Below the pieces are notes generated by a model. That model saw nothing but the letters and a program-made list of their open reading frames with translations, was not told the DNA's origin and did no database searches. From assembly GCA_963814805.1 (NCBI GenBank), contig CAWFER010000023.1:124001-188000 (forward strand): DNA of 64,000 nt. The letters are read 5' to 3'. A program made the translations under genes and the position numbers. Below are positions 38,030 to 47,129 of this stretch, one piece after another. Position 1 is the first letter of the stretch, and every line of letters begins with the position of its first letter. Origin of the DNA: AP-15 sp963814805 (lineage in GTDB: Bacteria > Pseudomonadota > Alphaproteobacteria > ATCC43930 > CGMCC-115725).

Positions 38030-38186
38030 TTACTGGTTTGCGCCGCGCACGTAGGTGGTAGGCGCGCCAATTGGAATGCCGCCGAACGGATCGAGGACGA
38101 GCAGATCGGCGTCGCCGGTCACGACAAGGTCGGCATGGCCGTTTACGGCCAGCGCGATAAGTCTGAACGCCGATCTTGGCTCCGCC
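38030..38186 (-). pseudogene. C-terminal fragment of a PIN-domain protein
   Basis: About 52 codons on the minus strand read AFRLIALAVNGHADLVVTGD, then ADLLVLDPFGGIPIG, ending at TAA 38030-38032. VTGDADLLVL is the typical late acidic motif of PIN-domain ribonucleases (VapC-like). The N-terminal two thirds are missing. The fragment follows two small genes on the same strand, one antitoxin-like, so it is probably the remains of a toxin-antitoxin locus. Confidence 0.65.
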
Positions 38187-38189
38187 CGA

Positions 38190-38429
38190 TCAGGGTCTTT
38201 CCTCCTCAAGCGTGCGCAGGCGCTCGCTAAACCGCTGGTGCTGCCTCACCATGGCGCGCATTTGCGCGAGCATGTCCTCATCCCGCGCCTCCCTGCGTGC
38301 GGCGTCGCGCTCCAAACGGAGCACGATCGCGGTCAAAACGCTCACGTCCTCCTTCAGTGACAAAACGTCGTCCCGCACGCCCCGGACCAGGTGGGCGAGG
38401 AAGTCGAGGGTGATTTTCTCTTCACTCAT
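38190..38429 (-). CDS. Hypothetical coiled-coil protein, 79 residues
   Basis: A small acidic/basic helical protein starting MSEEKITLDFLAHLVRGVRD, with heptad-like repeats through DDVLSLKEDVSVLTAIVLRL and a charged C-terminal helix. Similar short proteins of unknown function occur in alphaproteobacteria. The start at 38429 is preferred over an in-frame start at 38510. It lies between the antitoxin-like gene and the PIN fragment. It may be part of the same mobile module, but no function is assigned. Confidence 0.6.
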   Translation of the reverse strand: MSEEKITLDFLAHLVRGVRDDVLSLKEDVSVLTAIVLRLERDAARREARDEDMLAQMRAMVRQHQRFSERLRTLEEERP

Positions 38430-38499
38430 ATCTTTTCCGTTGAGCCAAGGCAGGTAGCGACCGCCCAGTGCGGGCTTATTGGCTGAGGCATAGCCGAGG

Positions 38500-38736
38500 T
38501 CAACCCTCATCGTCGGGCGGCCCGATCTCCTGTCGGGCCCGCTTGATCATACGGTCGATGTCGTCATCGTTCAGTCCGGCCGCGATGACCCGCGCACGCG
38601 CCTCGCGCCGGCCGGGGATCAGCTCGTCTGGCTGGATCGTAACCATGACGCGATCATTCGGATCTAGACCGCGACGCGCCAGCTCGGCGGCGACTTCGCC
38701 CACCGTCGTCTCGATCACTTCGGCTCGTTGCGACAT
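38500..38736 (-). CDS. Small antitoxin-like protein, 78 residues
   Basis: A 78-residue protein starting MSQRAEVIETTVGEVAAELA. The middle reads DPNDRVMVTIQPDELIPGRR, followed by a charged helical tail. The size, short beta segment and acidic tail, together with the nearby PIN-domain fragment, suggest the antitoxin of a VapBC-like pair. No defined DNA-binding family was recognised. It lies 112 bp downstream of sucD on the same strand. Confidence 0.55.
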   Translation of the reverse strand: MSQRAEVIETTVGEVAAELARRGLDPNDRVMVTIQPDELIPGRREARARVIAAGLNDDDIDRMIKRARQEIGPPDDEG

Positions 38737-38847
38737 TGCGCCTGCTCCTCGCCCGAGAATTTAGGCGCGCTCCGAAGCCGGGTCACCCAAGTCCGGCGCC
38801 TCTTCAAATCGTGGGACGCGGCCGCTCCCTCAAGGTAGCGATCGGCT

Positions 38848-39723
38848 TTAACCCTTTAGCACGTCGCGCATCGTCGTGCCGATCGCGGCCGGCGAGAGCG
38901 CGACGGTGACGCCGGCGCTGCGCAATACCTCCATCTTGTCCTCGGCGCCGCCCTTGCCGCCGGCGATGATCGCGCCGGCATGGCCCATGCGCCGGCCAGG
39001 GGGCGCCGTGCTGCCGGCGATGAAGCCGACCACCGGCTTTTTCTTGCGCGAGGATTTGAGGAACGCCGCGCCGTCCTCTTCCGCCGTCCCGCCGATCTCG
39101 CCGATCATCACGATCGCCTGGGTCTCGTCGTCGGCCAGCAGCATCTCCAGCACCTCGACAAAGTTGGTGCCGTTGACCGGGTCGCCGCCGATGCCGACAC
39201 AGGTCGATTGCCCGAGCCCGACCGCCGTCGTCTGGGCCACCGCCTCGTAGGTGAGGGTGCCCGAGCGCGAGACGATGCCGATCGGGCCGCGGCGATGGAT
39301 GTGCCCGGGCATGATCCCGATCTTGCATTCGTCGGGGGTGATGACGCCCGGGCAGTTCGGACCGATCAGCCGGGTCTTGGTGCCGGTCAGGCTGCGCTTG
39401 ACCCGCACCATGTCGAGCACCGGGATGCCCTCGGTGATGCAGGCGACAAGCGGGATGCCGGCGTCGACCGCCTCGAGGATCGCGTCGGCGGCAAAGGGCG
39501 GCGGCACATAGATGACGCTGGCGTCGCAGCCGGTCTTGGCGCGCGCCTCGTGCACGGTGTTGAACACCGGCAGGTCGAGATGGCGGGTCCCGCCTTTGCC
39601 TGGCGTGACGCCGCCGACCATTTTGGTGCCGTAGGCGATCGCCTGCTCGGAATGAAAGGTGCCCTGCGCCCCGGTAAAGCCCTGGCACAACACCTTGGTC
39701 GACGCGTTGACCAGGATCGACAT
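38848..39723 (-). CDS. sucD: Succinyl-CoA synthetase alpha subunit
   Basis: A 291-residue subunit that binds CoA and carries the phosphorylated histidine. Motifs are intact: VLCQGFTGAQGTFHSEQAI, VTPGKGG, IGPNCPGVITPDECKIGIMP, GIVSRSGTLTYEA and the active-site His in RMGHAGAIIAGGKG. It couples succinyl-CoA breakdown to NTP formation in the TCA cycle. The start overlaps the sucC stop by one base. Confidence 0.96.
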   Translation of the reverse strand: MSILVNASTKVLCQGFTGAQGTFHSEQAIAYGTKMVGGVTPGKGGTRHLDLPVFNTVHEARAKTGCDASVIYVPPPFAADAILEAVDAGIPLVACITEGIPVLDMVRVKRSLTGTKTRLIGPNCPGVITPDECKIGIMPGHIHRRGPIGIVSRSGTLTYEAVAQTTAVGLGQSTCVGIGGDPVNGTNFVEVLEMLLADDETQAIVMIGEIGGTAEEDGAAFLKSSRKKKPVVGFIAGSTAPPGRRMGHAGAIIAGGKGGAEDKMEVLRSAGVTVALSPAAIGTTMRDVLKG

Positions 39724-41040
39724 CAGCGCGCCTCCTTGACCGCGGTCACGATCTTCTGCGCGGCGTCGGCGAGGTTCTCGGCGGCGAGGATCGGCAGCCC
39801 CGATTGCTGCAGGATCTTGGCGCCGAGATCGACATTGGTGCCGGCGAGGCGAACCACCAGCGGCACGTGCAGGTTGACCTCGCGCGCCGCGGCGACGACC
39901 CCCTCGGCGATCACGTCGCAGCGCATGATCCCGCCAAAGATGTTGACGAGGATGCCCTCGACATTGGGGTCGGAGAGGATCAGCTTGAACGCGGTGCCGA
40001 CCCGCTCGCGCGTCGCCCCGCCGCCGACATCGAGGAAATTGGCCGGGCTGCCGCCATAGAGCTTGATGATGTCCATCGTCGCCATGGCGAGGCCGGCGCC
40101 GTTGACCATGCAGCCGATATTGCCGTCGAGCTTGATGTAGTTGAGCGCGTGCTTGCCGGCCTCGACCTCGGTCGGGTCCTCCTCGTCCTCGTCGCGCAGG
40201 GCGGCGATCTCCGGGTGGCGGAACAGGGCGTTGTCGTCGAAGCCGATCTTGGCGTCGAGCGCCGAGAGCTCGCCCGAGCCGGTCACGACCAGCGGGTTGA
40301 TCTCGGCGATCGAGGCGTCGAGTTCGATAAAGGCGCGATAGAGGGCGGTGACGAAATCGACCGCGACGCTCGACCTGCCGGCCTTCGAGGCCCAGGCCAT
40401 AGGCGATCTCGCGGGCATGGAACGGCTCGATCCCGCTCGCCGGGTCGATCGCCACCTTGATGATCTTCTCCGGCGAATGCTCGGCCACCTCCTCGATCTC
40501 GACCCCGCCCTCGGTCGAGCCGATCAGGGTCACCCGGCCGGTCTCGCGGTCGATCAGCAGACCCAGATACAATTCGCGGGCGATGTCGCAGCCCTCCTCG
40601 ACATAGACCCGCTTGACCTCGCGTCCCGCCGGCCCGGTCTGGTGGGTGACGAGGTTCTTGCCGAGCAGTGCGGTGGCCGCCGCCGCGACCTCGTCCTCGG
40701 ATCGCGCCAGCCTGACCCCGCCGGCCTTGCCGCGGCCGCCGGCATGGATCTGCGCCTTGACCACCCAGACCTTGCCGCCGAGCCGACGCGCCGCCGCAAC
40801 AGCCTCGGCCGCGGTATAGGCGACGCCGCCGCGCGGCGCCTTGACGCCGAATTTCGCCAGCAGCTCCTTGCTGCGCCCTCTCCGCCCTATGGGGAGGGGA
40901 GGGGCCCATTGCGGAGCAATGGGAGGGTGGGTGCCCGGCAGGTGCTCTGAAATCCCCCACCTCACCCCGACCCTCTCCGCCCCCAAGGGCGGAGAGGGAG
41001 GATGAGCGAGATGGCTGCGCGTTGAATCGGCGATGTTCAT
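39723..41040 (-). CDS. sucC: Succinyl-CoA synthetase beta subunit (one frameshift, altered N-terminus)
   Basis: ATP-grasp subunit of succinyl-CoA synthetase. From KELLAKFGVKAPRGGVAYTA onward it matches the family (VWVVKAQIHAGGRGKAGGV, YIKLDGNIGCMVNGAGLAM, VNIFGGIMRCDVIAEGV). A 1-base shift near 40373 must be corrected. The usual start MNIHEYQAKELL is not found. Instead the frame reads MNI, then about 54 residues encoded by a GC-rich palindromic element, then SKELLAKFG. The element has therefore replaced or split the first codons while keeping the frame. Whether the product is made with this extension is unknown. Confidence 0.92.
40873..41000. repeat. Palindromic element at the 5' end of sucC
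   Basis: A 128-bp GC-rich element with several perfect hairpins: CCCTCTCCGCCC 40971-40982 with GGGCGGAGAGGG 40987-40998, and CCCATTGC/GCAATGGG around 40906-40924. A further CCCTCTCCGCCC lies at its other end (from 40875). It resembles intergenic palindromic repeats of proteobacteria, but here it is read in frame. Confidence 0.7.
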
Positions 41041-41095
41041 ACGAGACGGCCGTGGCAGCAACAGCTCTGGTAATCCGGCGATCAGCCTAGCACCT

Positions 41096-42041
41096 TCATC
41101 TTCTGACCACCTCGATCAGCTCCCGCACCCCGGCGGCCGATTTGTCGAAGGCGGCTTGCTCCTCGCGGTCAAGCTCGATCTCGACGATGCGCTCGACGCC
41201 GCCGGCGCCGATCACCACCGGGACCCCGACATAGAGGTCCTTGACCCCGTACTGGCCCTGCAGCAAGGCAGCGCAGGGCAGCACCCGCTTCTTGTCGCGC
41301 AGATAAGCCTCGGCCATGGCGATCGCCGAGCTCGCCGGCGCGTAGAACGCCGACCCGGTCTTGAGGAGGCCGACGATCTCGGCGCCGCCGTCGCGGGTGC
41401 GCTGGACGATGCGGTCGAGCCGCTCCTGGGTCGTCCAGCCCATCTTGACCAGATCGGGCAGCGGGATGCCGGCGACGGTCGAATAGCGCACCAGCGGCAC
41501 CATCATGTCGCCATGGCCGCCGAGCACAAAGGCGCTGACGTCCTCGACCGAGACTTTCAGCTCCTCGGCTAGGAAATAGCGGAACCGCGCGCTGTCGAGC
41601 ACGCCGGCCATGCCGACGACCCGGTTCGCCGGCAGCCCGCAGGCCTCGCGCATGACCCACACCATGACGTCGAGCGGATTGGTGATGGTGATCACGAAGG
41701 CCTCGGGCAATGCTTCCTGATCGCCTGGCCGACGGTCGAGATCGACCTTGGCGTTGGTGCCGATCAGATCGTCGCGGCTCATGCCCGGCTTGCGGGCGAT
41801 CCCGGCGGTGACGATCACCACGTCGGCGCCGGCAATCGTCGGCATAGTCGTTGGCGCCGTTGACCACCGCGTCGTAGCCCTCGATCGTCGAGCCCTGCGC
41901 GATATCGAGCGCCTTGCCTTGCGGCACGCCCTCGACGATGTCGAACAGCACGATGTCGCCCAATTCCTTGAGCCCGGCGAGCAGCGCGATCGTGCCGCCG
42001 ACCTGCCCGGCGCCAATCAGCGCGATCTTGTTGCGTGCCAT
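41096..42041 (-). CDS. mdh: Malate dehydrogenase (several frameshifts)
   Basis: NAD-dependent, lactate dehydrogenase-like malate dehydrogenase, about 315-320 residues. The nucleotide-binding start NKIALIGAGQVGGTIALLAG is followed by VVIVTAGIARKPGMSRDDLI, ITNPLDVMVWVMREACGLP and the catalytic His region FVLGGHGDMMVPLVRYS. Frame changes occur near 41840, and a compensating pair lies near 41710-41745. It oxidises malate to oxaloacetate and heads the mdh-sucC-sucD cluster, divergent from kup. Confidence 0.95.
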
Positions 42042-42211
42042 GGCCAATGCCTCGTTTTGCGGGCGCCGGGTGGAGGCGCGGGACGACCCGCCTCTTACCG
42101 CGAATCCCCGAAGCGGGCAAGGCAATGGGATCGCCGGCAAAATCAATTGTTGTCAGCGCACCCCTTTTGTCTGGAAAACATATGCCCCGCCCCCGCGGGC
42201 AGGAGAACCGC
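42042..42211. other. mdh-kup divergent intergenic region
   Basis: A 170-bp region between the mdh start and the ATG at 42212. The AT-richer part near 42140-42185 probably contains divergent promoters. A strong ribosome binding site (AGGAGA at 42201-42206) lies at its end. Confidence 0.45.
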
Positions 42212-42457
42212 ATGGCCGACCGGAACGGCAGCGCCGCATCGTCGACCCCCGCATCGTCGACCTCCGGATCCTCGACCCCCGCATCCTCGACCTCCGGATC
42301 CTCGACCCCCGGAACCTCGACCTCCGGGTCATCGACCCCCGGTATCCTCGACCCCCGGATCCTCGACCCCCGGATCCTCGACCCCCGGATCCTCGACCCC
42401 CGGATCCTCGACACGGATCATCCCGGCCGGGCACGCGGCGCCGAGCGCCGAGGATGA
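42212..42457 (+). CDS. Repeat-encoded leader ORF or N-terminal extension of Kup
   Basis: ATG 42212 is preceded by AGGAGA at ideal spacing and opens a frame of 81 codons. It begins MADRNGSAASSTPASSTSGS, continues with Ser/Thr/Pro pentapeptides, then changes to an ILDPR repeat after a 1-base insertion at unit 8. Its stop (TGA 42455-42457) overlaps the kup ATG at 42454 as ATGA. It may be a coupled leader peptide, or, if indels here are sequence errors, a low-complexity cytoplasmic extension of Kup. It is not a globular protein. Confidence 0.45.
   Translation: MADRNGSAASSTPASSTSGSSTPASSTSGSSTPGTSTSGSSTPGILDPRILDPRILDPRILDPRILDTDHPGRARGAERRG
42236..42416 (+). repeat. 15-bp tandem repeat, 12 units
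   Basis: Twelve units of about GGATCCTCGACCCCC, alternating early with GCATCCTCGACCTCC variants. Unit 8 (42341-42356) has 16 bases. Units 9-11 are identical and unit 12 is partial. The unit length is a multiple of three, so copy-number change would not alter the frame, but the 16-base unit does. Confidence 0.9.
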
Positions 42458-44334
42458 ACAGGTCGGGCCGCAGGCTCCCGCCGGCGCTCGCCGGGCTTTC
42501 GCTCGCCGCCCTCGGCGTCGTCTTCGGCGATATCGGGACGAGCCCGGTCTATACCTTCCGCGAGTGCTTCAACCCGGATTACGGGTTGGCGCTCGCGCCG
42601 GAAAACGTGCTCGGCGTGCTGTCGCTGATCGTCTGGGCGCTGATCCTGGTGGTCGCGGTCAAATACGTCCTGTTGATCATGCGCGCCGACAATCAGGGCG
42701 AGGGCGGGATCCTCGCGTTGCTGGCGCTGGCCCAGGAGGCGGTGAAAACTCCGCGCGCGCGGGCCGTTCTCGTCCTGCTGGCGATCGGCGGCGCTGCGCT
42801 GTTTTACGGCGACAGCATGATCACGCCGGCGATCTCGGTGTTGAGCGCGATCGAAGGGATCGGCGTCGGCGCGCCGCGGATGAACCGCTTCGTGCTGCCG
42901 CTGACGATCGTGGTGCTGGCGGCGCTGTTTCTCGTGCAGAAGCGCGGCACCGCCAGCGTCGGACACCTGTTCGGCCCGGTCATGCTCTTATGGTTCGCGG
43001 TGATCGCGCTCGACGGGCTGATCCAGGTTGTCCACGTCCCGCGGGTGCTCGCGGCCCTGAACCCGGCCCATGCCGTCGCCATCTTTGTCGCCTCGCCGCT
43101 GACCGGCTTCCTCGTGCTCGGCGCCGTGTCTCTCGCGATCACCGGAGCCGAGGCGCTTTACGCCGATATGGGCCATTTCGGCCGGTTCCCGATCCGGCTC
43201 GCCTGGTTCGCGCTGGTGCTGCCGGCTCTGGTCCTCAATTATTTCGGACAGGGCGCCCTGATCCTCGGCGACAAGACGGCGATCGCCAACCCGTTCTTTC
43301 GCATGGCGCCGGCCTGGGGACTGTTCCCGCTGGTGGCGCTGTCGACCGCGGCGACCGTGATCGCCTCGCAGGCGGTGATCTCCGGCTCGTTCTCGCTGTC
43401 GCGCCAGGCGATCCAGCTCGGGCTGATGCCGCAGCTCGACGTGTTCCAGACTTCGGCGCAGGCGCGCGGCCAGATCTACATCCCGCAAATCAATTGGCTG
43501 CTGCTGATCGCAGTGGTCGCGCTGGTCCTGGGGTTCAAGAGCTCGAGCGCGCTGGCCTCGGCCTATGGGTTTGCGGTCACCGGGACGATGACCCTGACCA
43601 CGGTGCTGGTCGGCGCCGTCATGCGCAGCGTCTGGCGCTGGCGCTGGCCGACAACCGTCCTGGCGCTGGCGCCGATCATGACGATCGACCTCGCGCTGTT
43701 CAGCGCGAACTCGATGAAAATCCCGACCGGCGGCTGGTTTCCATTGGCGATCGGGCTTGTCATGTTCACGATCATGACCACCTGGCGCACCGGCCGCCGG
43801 CTGGTGCTGGCGCAGCTCGCCACCGAGACCATGCCGCTTGCCGATTTCCTCGGCATTTGCCAGGAGGCGCCCGAAGCCCGGGTTTCCGGCGCCGCGGTGT
43901 TTTTCACCACCCGGACCGAGCACGTGCCCCCGACCCTGATGCAGAACCTCAAGCACAACAAGGTGCTGCACCAAAAAGTGGTGCTGCTGCGGGTGACCAC
44001 CGACAACATTCCGCGGGTCGCGGGTCCCGACCGGATCAAGGCGCGCGAACTCGGCCACGGCTTCTGGCAGATCGAGGCGCATTTCGGCTTCGCCCAGACC
44101 CCGAACCTGCCGCGCGAGCTGAACCGGGCGGAACTGCCGGGGCTCGATCCCGATCCGGAAAAAATCTCGTTCTTTGTCGGGCGGGCCAACGTCAAATCCA
44201 CCGCCCGGCCCGGCATGGCGCGCTGGCGCGAGCACCTCTATATCGTTCTGACCCGCCTGGCGACGCGGTCGACCGAATTCTTCCGACTGCCGCCCGACCG
44301 GGTCATCGAGCTCGGCGCCGAAGTCGACATCTGA
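42454..44334 (+). CDS. kup: Low-affinity potassium transporter Kup
   Basis: A 626-residue K+/H+ symporter with about 12 membrane helices and a C-terminal cytoplasmic domain. It starts just before LAALGVVFGDIGTSPVYTFR, the family's signature, and contains YGDSMITPAISVLSAIEGIG, GAEALYADMGHFGRFPIR and LVLNYFGQGALIL. The ATG at 42454 has a ribosome site almost touching it, so initiation may depend on coupling to the upstream repeat frame from 42212, or the true start may be upstream. It is alone on the plus strand between mdh and zapE. Confidence 0.93.
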   Translation: MNRSGRRLPPALAGLSLAALGVVFGDIGTSPVYTFRECFNPDYGLALAPENVLGVLSLIVWALILVVAVKYVLLIMRADNQGEGGILALLALAQEAVKTPRARAVLVLLAIGGAALFYGDSMITPAISVLSAIEGIGVGAPRMNRFVLPLTIVVLAALFLVQKRGTASVGHLFGPVMLLWFAVIALDGLIQVVHVPRVLAALNPAHAVAIFVASPLTGFLVLGAVSLAITGAEALYADMGHFGRFPIRLAWFALVLPALVLNYFGQGALILGDKTAIANPFFRMAPAWGLFPLVALSTAATVIASQAVISGSFSLSRQAIQLGLMPQLDVFQTSAQARGQIYIPQINWLLLIAVVALVLGFKSSSALASAYGFAVTGTMTLTTVLVGAVMRSVWRWRWPTTVLALAPIMTIDLALFSANSMKIPTGGWFPLAIGLVMFTIMTTWRTGRRLVLAQLATETMPLADFLGICQEAPEARVSGAAVFFTTRTEHVPPTLMQNLKHNKVLHQKVVLLRVTTDNIPRVAGPDRIKARELGHGFWQIEAHFGFAQTPNLPRELNRAELPGLDPDPEKISFFVGRANVKSTARPGMARWREHLYIVLTRLATRSTEFFRLPPDRVIELGAEVDI

Positions 44335-44347
44335 AGCCCTGCGCCGG

Positions 44348-45445
44348 TCAGCGTCGCGGCCGGGCGGCGATGTAGTCCTGGCTCTGCATCTCCATCAGGC
44401 GCGATACGGTGCGGCGGAACTCGAAGCTGCCATCGCCGGCGGGGTAGATTTCCTCGGGCGGGGTCTCGGCCGAGGCGACCAGCAGAGTGCGCGCCTCGTA
44501 GAGGGTGTCGATCAGCACGTTGAAGCGGCGCGCCTCGTTGCGCCGGTCGCGGTCGAGGCGCGGGATGGCCTCGACGATGACCACGGCGAACCGATCCGCA
44601 ATCGCCAGATAATCGGCGGCGCCGAGCGGCCTTTGGCACAGATCGGCGAAGCCGAACCAGGCGACGTTGCGCGCCGCCCGCGGGACCGCCAGCGCCCGGC
44701 CCTTGACGACGAGGCTCATGCTCGCCCCGGCCTCGCCATCGGTCAGCTCGGCAAAGGCCGTCTCCAATTCCCGGTGCGCCGCCGCGCCGAGCGGATAATG
44801 ATAGACCCGCCTGCCGCGCATGCGGGCGAGCCGGTAGTCGCGGCCGCTGTCGAGCTCGAGCACGTAGAGCTTTTGCTTGAGCAGCGCGATGAACGACACA
44901 AACCGGTCGCGGTGCAGCCCGTGCTCGTACAACTCGTCGGGCGCGCGGTTCGATGTCGCCACCACCACGATCCCGGCCTCGAACAACGCGGTGAACAGGC
45001 GTTCGAGGATCATCGCATCGGCGATGTTGTCGACCTGGAACTCGTCGAAGCACAGGAGCGCCGCCTCCTTGGCGATGTCGGCCGCGACCTTGGCGATCGG
45101 CTCGCGGGTCTTTTCCCGCCGCTCCTGTTCGATGCGATCGTGGATCTCGAGCATGAAGGCGTGAAAATGCACCCGCCGCTTGCGCCGGCCGGGCGCCGCG
45201 GCGAAGAACAGATCCATCAGCATCGATTTGCCGCGCCCGACCGGACCGCACAGATAAAGCCCCATCGGCGCGTGCGCGCCGTTGTGCTCGGCCAGGCCAA
45301 AGCGGGCGAGCCAGCCATGCCATCCCGCCTCGGGACGGTATTCGAGCAATGCCCGATAAAGGCTCTGCAATTGCTCGACCGCCAGCTGCTGCGCCGCATC
45401 GGCTTCGAGCCGGCCCTGTTGGCGCAGGCCGCGGTAGGCGGCCAT
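44348..45445 (-). CDS. zapE: Cell division protein ZapE (AFG1-like ATPase)
   Basis: A 365-residue ATPase with Walker A LCGPVGRGKSMLMDLFF and Walker B LLCFDEFQVDNIADAMI, then VVVATSNRAPDELYEHGL, all typical of ZapE/AFG1. In E. coli ZapE interacts with FtsZ during division under stress. The location next to mdh and suc genes is common in alphaproteobacteria. The start may lie further upstream, as the N-terminal part (MAAYRGLRQQGRLEAD) usually has a few more residues. Confidence 0.93.
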   Translation of the reverse strand: MAAYRGLRQQGRLEADAAQQLAVEQLQSLYRALLEYRPEAGWHGWLARFGLAEHNGAHAPMGLYLCGPVGRGKSMLMDLFFAAAPGRRKRRVHFHAFMLEIHDRIEQERREKTREPIAKVAADIAKEAALLCFDEFQVDNIADAMILERLFTALFEAGIVVVATSNRAPDELYEHGLHRDRFVSFIALLKQKLYVLELDSGRDYRLARMRGRRVYHYPLGAAAHRELETAFAELTDGEAGASMSLVVKGRALAVPRAARNVAWFGFADLCQRPLGAADYLAIADRFAVVIVEAIPRLDRDRRNEARRFNVLIDTLYEARTLLVASAETPPEEIYPAGDGSFEFRRTVSRLMEMQSQDYIAARPRR

Positions 45446-45625
45446 CGGCCCCGGCGGCCGGAGCCGAGGCGCCGGCGTCGGGCGAAGTCATCGCCATCGG
45501 CGGCGAGCGACAATCATGATGGCGCAGGCCTGTGGACCGGGTCGGGTGTTGCGGGGCGCGGCCGGGGGGTCTACTTCAGCGGGGAGCGGCGCGCAACCCG
45601 GTCGCGGCGCACAGGAGGGGTGGCG

Positions 45626-45832
45626 ATGAACGAAGACCGCTTCAACATCGAGATCCGCAGCTTCCTCAAGGTCGTCGGGGTGACCTCGCAGCGCGAAGTC
45701 GAGCGGGCGCTACGCGCGGCCCTCGCCGACGGGACGCTCGCCGAGGGCGCCGTGCTTAGGCCGCGCATGACCCTGTCGGTCCCCGAACTCGGCCTCGAGC
45801 ACGTCATCGACGGCGAAATCCCGCTGGAATAG
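45626..45832 (+). CDS. DUF6494-like small protein
   Basis: A 68-residue protein beginning MNEDRFNIEIRSFLKVVGVT and containing SQREVERALRAALADGTL and VIDGEIPLE at the end, matching what I recall of the DUF6494 family of unknown function. An AGGAGGGG ribosome binding site lies 5 bp before ATG 45626. It stands alone between zapE and rmuC, which are on the opposite strand. Confidence 0.82.
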   Translation: MNEDRFNIEIRSFLKVVGVTSQREVERALRAALADGTLAEGAVLRPRMTLSVPELGLEHVIDGEIPLE

Positions 45833-45879
45833 CGCGCCCGAACCCGGCTTTTGGCGGGCTCGGCACCTTTTAGCCGGGC

Positions 45880-47101
45880 TCAATCGTCGAGCGCCGGCAT
45901 CTCTGCAGCCCCTGGCAGGCGCAGCAACAGGCCCGCCTCGCGCTCGGGCAGGATCTCGACATCGGCGAGCTTGCGGTCGATCTGCCGCCGCCGCACCGCG
46001 ACCGCGTCGATTGTGGTCGACGCCTCTTGCAGTTTTTTCTGCACCTTGTCGAGCACCTCGCCATATTTCTCGAATTCGGTCTTGACCGCGCGCAATATCC
46101 GCCACACTTCGCTCGAACGCTGCTGGATGGCCAGGCTGCGAAAGCCCATCCGCAGGCTGTTGAGCAGCGCCAGCAGGGTGGTCGGGCCGGCGATGACGAT
46201 CCGCCAATCGCGCTGCAAGGCGTCGACCAGACCCGGGCGCCGCACGATCTCGGCATAGAGCCCTTCGGTCGGCAGAAACAGCAGCGCGAAATCGGTCGAG
46301 TGCGGCGGCGAGATGTATTTGGCGCAGACGTCCCGCGCCGAATGGCGGATGCGCGTCTCGATCGCCTTGCCCGCGGCCTCGACCGCCGGCCTGGTCGGCG
46401 CGCGCGGCGGCTTCGCACAGGCGCTCGTAATCCTCGGTCGGGAATTTGGCGTCGATCGGCAGCCACAGCGGTCCGTTTTCGTCGGCCCCGGGCAGGCGAA
46501 TGGCGAATTCGACCCGCTGGTTGCTGCCCGGCCGGATCTCGACATTGCGCTCGTACTGCTCGATTGTCAGCACCTCGGCGAGAATGCCGCCCAACGAGAC
46601 CTCGGCCCAGGTGCCGCGCGCCTTAACGTTGCTCAGCACCCGCTTCAAATCGCCGACCCCGGCAGCCAAGGTCTGCATCTCGCCCATACTCTTGAACACC
46701 TGTTCGAGCTGGTCGCTGACCAGCTTGAAGCTGGCGCCGAGCCGGTCCTCGAGTGTTTTGTGCAGCTTTTCGTCGACCGTGACGCGCATCGCTTCGAGCT
46801 TTTCGGCGTTGTCGACGCGCAGCGCCTCCAGCCGGCCCTCGACCGTGCGTTGCAGCGACTCGCCGAGCCGGATCACCGCGCTGGAGACTTCCTCGCGCAG
46901 CTGCCGGGATTCCTCGGCGGCGAGCCCCCGGCCGCGCGACAGCTCGTCGCGCAAGCCCTGGTCGAGGCGGGCGAGCGCCGGCTCGATCGGCGGCTCGCCG
47001 CGGCGGCCCTGCGCGCCGGCGCGCAGCAGCATCGCGATCCCGGCGGCCAGAACCAGCCCAGCCAGCGTGAGCGCGGCAAAAGCCATCCCGGTCAGGCCCA
47101 C
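45880..47101 (-). CDS. rmuC: DNA recombination protein RmuC (one frameshift)
   Basis: About 405 residues. An N-terminal membrane helix (FAALTLAGLVLAAGIAMLL) is followed by a long coiled coil and then the RmuC core: WAEVSLGGILAEVLTIEQYE, LWLPIDAKFPTEDYERL, and after a frame change near 46405, IRHSARDVCAKYISPPHSTD, FLPTEGLYAEIV and IAGPTTLLALLNSLRMGF. RmuC has a PD-(D/E)XK-like nuclease fold and limits inversions between repeats in E. coli. It is followed on the plus side by no partner. Confidence 0.92.
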
Positions 47102-47129
47102 CCGATGCCCTCGACCCGGCCGAGCGGGG

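Noticed and set aside
42236..42416. Possible CRISPR array
   Set aside because: The 15-bp units are contiguous with no spacers and encode pentapeptides; this is a simple tandem repeat.
42988..44235. Minus-strand open frame of about 415 codons opposite kup
   Set aside because: Composition is Arg/Gln/His-rich without domains, and kup is clearly coding on the plus strand.
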